From: Antrodiella citrinella
Taxonomy: Eukaryota; Basidiomycota; Agaricomycetes; Polyporales; Steccherinaceae
Length of the DNA: 23,124 nucleotides
Assembly (NCBI GenBank): GCA_004802725.1
Contig: SGPM01000213.1
Coordinates: 24,800-47,923 of the forward strand
Direction of reading: 5' to 3'
This document shows positions 16,007-23,124 of this stretch, piece by piece (the first letter of the stretch is position 1; each line of letters begins with the position of its first letter). The translations under genes and the position numbers were made by a program. Below the pieces are notes generated by a model, which did not search any database, was not told the origin of the DNA, and saw nothing but the letters and a program-made list of their open reading frames with translations.

Positions 16007-18919
16007 ATGGCCGTTCTCGCTCCTCAGGACTGGCACCCATCCCGAGATCACACAATGGACACGCCTTCCCCCAATTCTGCAAACAATTCACTTCCAAGAC
16101 AGCGCTCTTCTCCTGCGAATGATCATGTCCCATCGCCCCCAGCCATGGTCCAACAGCAGCCTTATCCCTACCCCGTCCAGCAGCAGCAGGCCGGCTGGAC
16201 ACCTCCGCACCCACAACAGCAGTTTTATCCGGCCTTCTACCAAAATCCACATCAGTCGCCGTATGCCATGCACGGCCATCCCGCACACTCCCCACCAGGA
16301 CAGATGCACCCTCAGAACCCGTACTACGATCCTGCGAACGCTCAATTTGCTCAGTGGGCCTATCAGCAGATGATGTACAACGCTCAGCATGCACATCAAA
16401 TGTCACACGTCCCAGGGCAGCAGCAGCGTAGTAGAGCGGGCAGCGCCAGCACGGCAGGCGGCGAGTACTTCCCCCCGAACCAAATGGCGAACTACAACCT
16501 GTTCCCGAGTGGTACGCCTCCCGCTCACCCTTCCCAACTTCCCCCCAACGGGTACCCTGCCGGCCAGAGTGACCATCAAGTACCGCAACAACAACCGTAC
16601 GCAGGTTTCCATCCCTATCGCCGGCCTAATCGACAAGGGTCCCACCATCAAGACCCGTCGCCACATGTCCCCAGCGGTGGTGACTGGCGTTCACCAGGGC
16701 CTGGCCCACAGGCTCCTTTAGCTCCCCCGATGTCTCCCCCATACGTTCGTGCAGACGCGGCTGGCTCCTCGACGTCTGTGAATTCCAACAACTCTAGCAG
16801 TTCTAGACAACGCACGAACAGTACGCATGGCTCTGTAGCGGGTGGGGGTGGAGGTGGCGCAAGCAGTCAGTCCGGGCATTCTAATCATGGCGGGCGTGGC
16901 GTGGTGGCCCCTCCTCCGGCGAACGGCCACCAAGTACGCACCGGGAGCACCGGTTCTACAAACTCTCAAGCATCCAACGTCCCCAACGTCCCTCCACAGC
17001 GCCCTCATCATCGCACTGGCTCGTCATCGTCCAGCGGATCGACCGTTCCTCGGCAATCGGTGGGATCGACTGTCACAACTGCGACTGCAACGTCTTCTTC
17101 CTCTTCACATGGCACTGCCCCCAGTACCCTCCGGAGACCTTCGCCTCTGTCACAAGGCACCTTCACCGCTGCCGAGAAACGTATGTCGAGGGATGATAGC
17201 GATCTTGCTGCCATGATGGAGCCCAACCCTGGCGTGCGTAGCGGTGGTCTCAAGGGTCGTCTGCGTCGTGCGCTGTCCCTCAACGCCGGTAACGTTCTGA
17301 ACGAGGAGGACGAGGACGAAGCAGCGAAAGGCAAGGCGATCTCACGGCACGTTCCTCCTTCCGGTATCACTTCACCTGTCGCCGGCGACGACGAGTCCAC
17401 GGCTACGGTGCAGAAGAAGAAGTCTCGGTCATTGTTCAACTCGCGTCTGAACCGATCCACGGACAACATCTCACTCTCGTCGACGATGTCGTCTGCGTCC
17501 ATGGTCATTCGGAAGCTCGGTTCTATCGGGAAGTTAACGCGCCGCAATTCGCTCGCTGGCATCACGTCGCTGTTCAAGGACAAGAAGGACAAGGACAAGG
17601 AAGGAGAGGGCACGGAGACGAAGAAGGATAAGGACAAGAAGAAGAAGAAGGGGGAGAAGGGTGCTGTGTCGGAAGCTAGCGTGTCGCATGTCACCGCCGA
17701 GCTGGACTCGTCCGACTGGAGTGCAGCAGACGTTTCAGGCTTGTCACCCGCTGCTATGCTCGCGCGTCAGCACACGTTGAAGAGCAACGCTGAGGCTGCT
17801 GCGAGGAAGGCGGAGGCAGAGGCGGCAGCTGCGGCAGCCAATGCAGCGAGCTCGGATCCGGTACCGACGACGTGGGAGAAGAACACGAGTACTCGACAGG
17901 CTGACAACATGGCTGGACGAGGTGCGGGTGGGCGGGTGAACGAGGACGGGATGAGGGGGCCGATTGTGGAAGAGGACTCGGATAGCGATAGTGAAGGGGA
18001 CGACATTCGTGGGCAGCAAGGTCAAAGTATGGACGGCTGGGACGATGATGAAGACTGGGATGGGGCACACGACGACGAGAATGATACCATTCGGGTGGGG
18101 ATGGAGGGTGCGAGGTTGGACGACGAGGAGATGGAACCATGGGCAATCAACGTTAGACGTAGTATCGAGAGGACTAGGGTGCCGACGAAGGGTATTTTGA
18201 AGAGTACGTCTGTCGCTTCTTGCTGTATTCTCTATCTAAATTCTTGATTGTAGTTCGACCAAACGGCTCTCAGGACTCGCAGACGAGCCCTACCTCCATC
18301 CGACAGCGCTCCAACTCGTACGACTCCGCACCCCAAGGCCCTGAGGTCGCTCCTCTTGGTCATCTACCGTCGCAGGATCCTGATCAGATCGATGGCTTGG
18401 CTCACAAACACCCTCATCTTTCGTCTTCTCACCCGTCTACGCCTTTCCTTCCTCCACTGTCGTTCGAAGAAACCAAGACTATCTCGCTGGACTCTCCTAA
18501 GGAGATGGACCATCCGTCCTTGCACAGTTCTTCGTCGGTCCAAGGAGACAATAGTAGCATGTTTAATCATCCTAATGCTTCGGAGCCGACCCTGTCGACA
18601 ATGCATGTTCCCAGCGCATCCGCGCTGTCACAAGCACACCGTTCAGCGACGGCGCCGACGAAACGTCTCGCGTTTGCGACTAATCTCTCGGTTTACGATA
18701 CCTTCCCAGCAACCGTTTACGACCGACGGAGTGAGCCCGCCACATGGAGCCGACTCACGCCTGTTTTGGCTCAACGCATCAAGGAGGAACTCAATTCATA
18801 CAAAATGGAGGAGATGGAGGTACACGCGCTGAGCCGTGTCCAGTGAGTGTCTCTTTTGTTTATTTATCGCCAGATGTTCTGACGAACGTTCTCGTTGCAG
18901 CACTCAATTCTTCGTATAA
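16007..18919 (+). CDS. BNI4: BNI4-like protein phosphatase 1 targeting scaffold
   Basis: In yeast Bni4 recruits the PP1 catalytic subunit Glc7 and helps place chitin synthase at the septin ring. A role in septum or hyphal morphogenesis here is inferred. Three exons: 16007-18203, 18254-18842 and a 19-base last exon 18901-18919, about 934 residues. Residues 1-400 are low complexity, rich in P, Q, S, G and H. A basic K/D/E stretch lies at about 524-551, an alanine-rich helix at about 594-615 and an acidic segment at about 655-695. The conserved part is the last 66 residues. It contains KRLAF, a fit to the PP1-docking RVxF pattern, then NLSVYDTFPATVYDRR, LTPVLAQRIKEELNSYKMEE and a terminal SRVHTQFFV. 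That order matches what I recall of fungal Bni4 C-termini. The start has the context CCATGG; a second Met 16 codons later is possible. Confidence 0.72.
18901..18919 (+). other. 19-base terminal coding exon of the BNI4-like gene
   Basis: Reading through the donor would stop immediately after SRVQ. Splicing the 58-base intron 18843-18900 (GTGAGT to TTGCAG) joins CA to C and gives HTQFFV and a TAA. This restores the conserved xTxFF ending of the Bni4 C-terminus, which strongly supports the exon despite its size. Confidence 0.75.
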
Positions 18920-19541
18920 CGCACACCCTCGGCTCATCACGATTACCATTGCTCTCTTCACCGTTTAGCATTTCTCGTTTGAAAATCTGAAACCCCACCG
19001 TAGTTCTCCGTCGCCCGTTTCTCCCCGTTCTCCACACCTCCGTCTGTCTTTCTCGTCGTCGTCCTTATTACTCATACTTACCTGCGCACGTCTTCCCCGC
19101 CCCCTTCTCCGCCCATTTTGGATCAGATATCCATGTTCGTCGCGATCTCAATTTCCAATTATACCCCTCAATAGTCAATCTCCCCATCAATGTGTAATTC
19201 TACAATGCGCATTGTTTTTATGGTTACTACTCGTTATCGTTGGCTGATCTCGCATTAGGTGTTTACATACAGCCCTTCGTGCGTCGCCGCTCGCTTCTTT
19301 ATCGTCCTCTTCCTCCCTCTCGTCTCCGTTCCTGGCTTCACACACACTCTCTTGCATTTCATCGGGATGGACTTTCTGAGCACCCCTCACATTAGCCTAG
19401 GTTTCTTCCAATACTATAAAACTGCTTCCACTGCACCGCTGCGTGCCATCGCGACTTCATGAATCCTAGCGAGTCTCTAATCAAGATATGCAAAACAAGA
19501 TCCTAGTACATCTCCATTGTTTCCCTCTGTCCGGTGTGTAC
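18920..19541. other. Intergenic region between convergent genes
   Basis: These 622 bases hold the 3' ends of the BNI4-like gene (plus) and the RNA-dependent RNA polymerase (minus). They are pyrimidine-rich on the plus strand from about 19010 to 19110. A 14-base palindrome ACAATGCGCATTGT sits at 19202-19215. No gene or RNA is recognised. Confidence 0.55.
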
Positions 19542-22222
19542 TCAAATAGACTTCTGCCCCATCCTTACAAACTTCTGATGAATTGCCATCCCCTCGTAGA
19601 ACTCTGGCACGACACTCTTCGCCCTTCCCTTCGACACCGCCTCTGCTTTGATCGCGCACAACTCCCGGAACGCCACGTCGAATGGGAAGCGGGTCGCGGA
19701 CTGGCCTAAGTCGAGGCTGTAAATGTATGCGTACGACGCGCACAACCTCCTCCACTCCTGCGGGCTGTGGAGGTCCCTCTTCAACGGTAAGAGGTCCTCA
19801 TTGAACGCGCGCGACACCTTTCGCAATACGTCCTGTCGAGCTTGAATTGGTGCGTCTGTAAAGCCCCCCGAGGGGCTCTTCTTCTTCAATGGTTGCTTCT
19901 TCTGATGCTGCAGCTTTGACCGCTCCGTCTCCCAGAGGTCGCGCGTCGTCTTGACATGGCACTTGATCTGCTCCAGCGCTTCAAGCCACACTGAACTGTG
20001 AACGGATTCCGATAGACTATTTGCACGCTTCTCCGCCTCCTTGAACGGTGCTATCAGGTCTTGGTCGCGGTTGTGCTTCCCCTTTGCCGGATCGTTCTTG
20101 TCGATTCGGATGTGTTGCTCACCGGCGATTTTCTTCATCTGGGCGCGCAGCTCATCCATCACGAATGGCCCAAGGTCCTTGGGGCGGACCAGCTCGGGGA
20201 GATTGCTGGTATCGGATTGGGACCCGGCCTTTTCCTTCCATCGTGGCGTTTGTGAGTACTTCTTCTGCAGCTCATTCAAGTACTGCTGGTTGACGGTGAC
20301 TCCAGTTTTCGAGCCGTCCAGAGCTTCACAGAACCTGTAAATTCATGTGAGTCTTGTGCATCCAGACCCTCTTCAAGCGTGGACTTACAGATAGGCCAAC
20401 TTGATTGTTTCAGGATCCGAGTATGACAGAGTGTACACAGCATTCTCCCAAAACTTGTTGATCCTCCCAACCACCTCTGGGTTCGTCAGGCTTGAGAGGA
20501 GATATCTTTGGAGCTGAGATATCTGGCTTCCCTCCTCCAGAGCAGACACTCTTTCCTGGAATTCAGCCACTGTCTCCAAGGGTTTGATGAGGTAAGTGTC
20601 CAGACCAGGAGGCTTATTGGCCAATGCTGGATCAGCTTCAACAAAGCCATTTACTAGGTTTGGTGCCCAGTATGCAGATAAGAGGTCACCATCATAGTCA
20701 CCTGCAGGTATTGCACCATGTAAGCAAATTTTATCATTAGGATGGAGACTAGTACTGACCTCCTCCTGTCATAGATAGTAGATGTCTATCCAGGACAGTG
20801 CCATTGACCATATGACCCTTTGTAGAGACCACAATGACATCAACATAATGGAGTAACTCTGCCTTGAATACTGCTCTAGCCTAGACTTATGGTGCATGAG
20901 AGCAAGTCTTGGAATCCAAGGGCAATCCTTACCTTCTGGACATCTGAAGCCACTTTGCATGGATGTCTTGTGAGCTAAACAGACCAGATATTAGTATGAC
21001 TTGTTGTGATATCAAGTTGTGACTTACCAAAACATCACCAACAACTGTGTCTGTTGGAATATTGTCTTGATCAAAGAGATTTCTAGAGGAGCTTCTGATA
21101 TAGACCTCCCCAGGTTCAAGAACATCACAAGGATCTAAGCACAATGTCAGAATGTTTCCAGGCCAAAATGTAGATGCCTCCTCACCTGGAATGCAGAAAG
21201 CAATACAGGACTGATTGACCTCCACCTTGAACTTTGAAGTGCATGATGCCACTGCTTTCCTAGCAACCTCACAAAGCTTCATGGCCAATATAGGGGAGGC
21301 AGATGGACTGAAACCACTGTCCAGTAGATGGAGTACAGTCTCCTCCAGAGAAGAGGGCTGACCACTGACAGGGTCATCCCACCATGCACTGGACTTCTCC
21401 ATGACCCCATCACCATCCAACTCATCCTCAATCTCCTCAGGATCCTCATACCTGTATCCCAAGGCCCTGGCTTGACTAGCATGTGCACGAGCCAACCTTG
21501 CAGAGAAAATTCCTCCTTCCCTGGCCACACTATTCCATAGGACTCTGAGCGACTCTGTTGTGTCAGTCCAGTCCATAAGTCTGCTCAAGCGCTCCTCAAC
21601 TGAAATTCTCATCATACTTGTGAGAATATCAGTGGAGACACCATTCTCAGCCAAGTTGATCAGAACTTCCACAGAAAGCCTGGCTGGAGAGTGCAGGTGG
21701 GATGTTCTGAGAANATCTGCAGTGTACAATGCCTGGTCAGGCTGGTCCTGAGTGTTGGATGAAGGAATGTGGTTAATTTTGATTTGGGAGGGCCTGATCC
21801 AAACCTTGGGCTCCTTGCTTGTGTCATTGGGCTCCTGAACCAGAAGTCCCTATCAAAGGACTCAGTATAGACTCCTACATTTTTCAGACAAACAGGAAAA
21901 AATACCTTTGCCCCATGAATTCTTAGCTGTACTGCAGTGGGATGTGAATCTAAGTTGAATCTTTGAAACAGAGTGTTCATAAAAGTCTGAGATGCAAATC
22001 CACATCCATCAGTCATAACCAGTTCACTGGCAGTCTTCTCCAGGGAAGGAAGACCAGATTTGACATTCTCTAAAAAGACTATTAATCATTTAGTCTCCAA
22101 GTTCAACAGAATGACTCACCTATGTCTGATATAGTTATCAAATTATCAGCTGCTACCCTTACATATGGTGTTCCTTGCCATTGAAAACATTGTACATTGA
22201 TGATTTCATTGAATAATTGGGA
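19542..22222 (-). pseudogene. RNA-dependent RNA polymerase, 5'-truncated, catalytic half intact
   Basis: Eukaryotic RdRPs of the QDE-1/Rdp1 family make double-stranded RNA for RNA silencing. Eight exons on the minus strand join in frame: 22222-22120, 22069-21906, 21849-21186, 21134-21028, 20974-20933, 20880-20760, 20701-20389 and 20334-19542, giving 768 residues and a stop. Family blocks appear in the right order: MTDGCGF, VQLRIHGAKG, VWIRPSQIKI, DPCDVLEPGEVYIR, DVLLTRHPC, YVDVIVVSTKG, then the catalytic TGGGDYDGDLLSAYW (DYDGD at 20699-20685) and FCEALDGSKTG, followed by a helical C-terminal region. The N-terminal half of the usual protein is missing. In frame, a TAA (22225-22223) stands just before the first codon listed, and LTR-like DNA begins eight bases beyond it. 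One N at 21714 leaves one residue unknown. I call it a probable pseudogene by truncation. It could still be expressed if the insertion lies in an intron and upstream exons continue beyond the window. Confidence 0.85.
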
Positions 22223-22529
22223 TTAATAAGTGTAACCCCCCTGGTGTTTACCCTTACCCTTGACTCCACCAGCAGTGTTACAAATACACGTTGATGCACC
22301 GGACAGGCTCCTAAGCGCAGGAGAATACACCCAACAATGGGAGAACTCCTGGTAGAGGGGTACCGCGTAAGGGCGTTTGGGGAGGAGTCGTAGAGGTGGG
22401 CCGAGGTACTCGAATGTAGAAAGGAGTGTAAGGGAGAGGCCCGAAATAGGTCCGAGAGTGTCCGATGAGGGTCCAATGGGGGTCCGAGAGGGTCTGGGAG
22501 GGTCCAAGATCCGCGCTAATGGTTCTGAC

Positions 22530-22557
22530 GAAGTCCGAGATATGAAACTCGGACTTC
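22530..22557. repeat. Perfect 10-bp inverted repeat inside the LTR-like DNA
   Basis: GAAGTCCGAG at 22530-22539 is exactly complementary to CTCGGACTTC at 22548-22557, with an eight-base loop ATATGAAA. It could fold as a hairpin in RNA or serve as a dimer-binding site in the U3 region. Confidence 0.65.
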
Positions 22558-22651
22558 CCGCTGATGAGACCCACGACTCGCTGGTACCGGACACGCCCAT
22601 AGGAGACCATTTTAGCATTATTCCGCGGCACTTCGGACCTCTTCGAGTCGA

Positions 22652-22700
22652 TTCTACGATACATCGGACCCTTTCTATTCGATTCTACGATGCGTCGGAC
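22652..22700 (+). repeat. Two direct repeats of a GATTCTACGAT unit
   Basis: The unit CGATTCTACGATRCRTCGGAC occurs twice, near 22650 and 22680, with only two base differences. It is followed by a doubled TTCTATTTCC. Short subrepeats of this kind upstream of a TATA box are common in retrotransposon U3 regions. Confidence 0.55.
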
Positions 22701-22850
22701 TTCTTCTATTTCCTTCTATTTCCTTCTACCCTTTCACCCTAACCCCTCTTGCGACGTCCCGGTTCAAGTTTTGACGAAACTCGGACATCTCCGGACTTTC
22801 GTCGGACGCTTCCGTACCTATTTCGAGTGTGTTTCGGGTATTTCCGAGGC

Positions 22851-22860
22851 CTATAAGTAG
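22851..22860 (+). promoter_or_regulatory. Candidate LTR TATA box
   Basis: CTATAAGTAG is the best TATA-like word in the right end of the window. It lies about 620 bases into the LTR-like sequence and points transcription to the right, away from the truncated polymerase gene. Confidence 0.4.
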
Positions 22861-23124
22861 CACGATCATGTACTGTAGCAAAACACAAGAGATCCCCGTG
22901 TTACGACAAAGCATGTTAAGCCTGTCAAGTCTAGTCTGAGTGTATCTGGGTTCTTGCTTAAGACACTTTGTATAATGAACAAAGGAGGTCAAGCTGAAGA
23001 TAGTCCTCAGCGAGACTACAGGTTTATATACTGGTACAGATATGCTGAGTCAAAGTAAAGGAATAAGCAGAAAGGCTTGGTAATACTATGGATGATGATG
23101 AGTAAGCCTATGGCTTATGCTGAG

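Larger units (their letters stand above)
22231..23039 (+). mobile_element. LTR-like sequence of a retrotransposon (solo or 5' LTR)
   Basis: The sequence changes abruptly at TGTAACCCCCCTGGTG, a TG start typical of fungal Gypsy LTRs. Two candidate ends read TACA (23020 in GACTACA, or 23039 in GGTACA), matching the TGTA start as a short inverted repeat, so the LTR would be about 790-810 bases. A TATA box (CTATAAGTAG) at 22851-22860 on the plus strand fits the U3/R boundary. Upstream it holds repeated TCCGA/TCGGA words, a 10-base hairpin and duplicated GATTCTACGAT units, which resemble U3 enhancers. No gag or pol is visible in the remaining 85 bases. No clear primer-binding site or target duplication was found. 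Confidence 0.48.

Noticed and set aside
15613..16122. 169-codon plus-strand open frame
   Set aside because: It covers a pyrimidine-rich leader and has no domain. It is in a different frame from the BNI4-like start at 16007, which has a better context.
17008..17694. 228-codon minus-strand open frame
   Set aside because: It is antisense to the BNI4-like coding exon. Its serine/arginine-rich low complexity is the mirror of biased codons on the other strand.
20760..20974. Apparent stops and frameshifts in the polymerase
   Set aside because: They disappear when short introns with proper borders are removed (20881-20932, 20702-20759, 20975-21027). The joined frame recovers the family motifs.
22249..22260. 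Telomere-like CCCTTACCCT
   Set aside because: It is not the fungal CCCTAA unit and occurs only once.
23063..23067. ATAAG as a target-site duplication partner of the bases before 22231
   Set aside because: The sequence before 23063 does not end in CA or TACA, so it would not close an LTR. The match is short enough to be chance.

Overview
The window reads as a nuclear segment of a filamentous basidiomycete, most likely an agaricomycete mushroom. It is gene-dense. Introns are short (about 47-70 bases, GT-AG, one of 519), and once spliced the proteins have typical fungal architectures. Every exon chain below was assembled by hand from the sequence, and phases agree at all junctions.

Layout, left to right. 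(1) Bases 6041 to 1, minus strand: RPB1, the largest subunit of RNA polymerase II. It starts with MLGHQF and runs off the left edge inside its C-terminal heptad repeats, where many bases are N. (2) A 646-base divergent promoter region. (3) 6688-9153, plus: VPS27, the ESCRT-0 subunit (VHS, FYVE, two UIMs, PSAP motif, C-terminal clathrin box). (4) 9986-11756, plus: a FAD-dependent oxidoreductase of the DAO fold. (5) 14272-11965, minus, tail to tail with it: an amidase-signature hydrolase with a complete Lys-Ser-Ser triad. (6) A 1.7 kb stretch without a recognisable gene. (7) 16007-18919, plus: a long low-complexity protein whose conserved C-terminus looks like BNI4, a protein phosphatase 1 targeting scaffold. 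(8) 22222-19542, minus: the catalytic C-terminal half of a eukaryotic RNA-dependent RNA polymerase (QDE-1/Rdp1 family, RNA silencing), cut off at its 5' side. (9) 22231 to the right edge: sequence resembling the long terminal repeat and leader of a retrotransposon, abutting the truncated polymerase.

Genes 1-5 and 7 look like ordinary housekeeping or metabolic genes. The unusual part is the right end. About 1.8 kb of the RNA-silencing polymerase (20486-22288) holds only three CpG dinucleotides, while its own last exon (about 60 in 0.8 kb) and the adjoining LTR-like DNA are CpG-rich. The reading frame across all eight visible exons is nevertheless open and the DYDGD catalytic motif is intact. 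This suggests methylation-driven CpG decay, or a chimeric origin, of an RNA-silencing gene that has also been hit by a retroelement.
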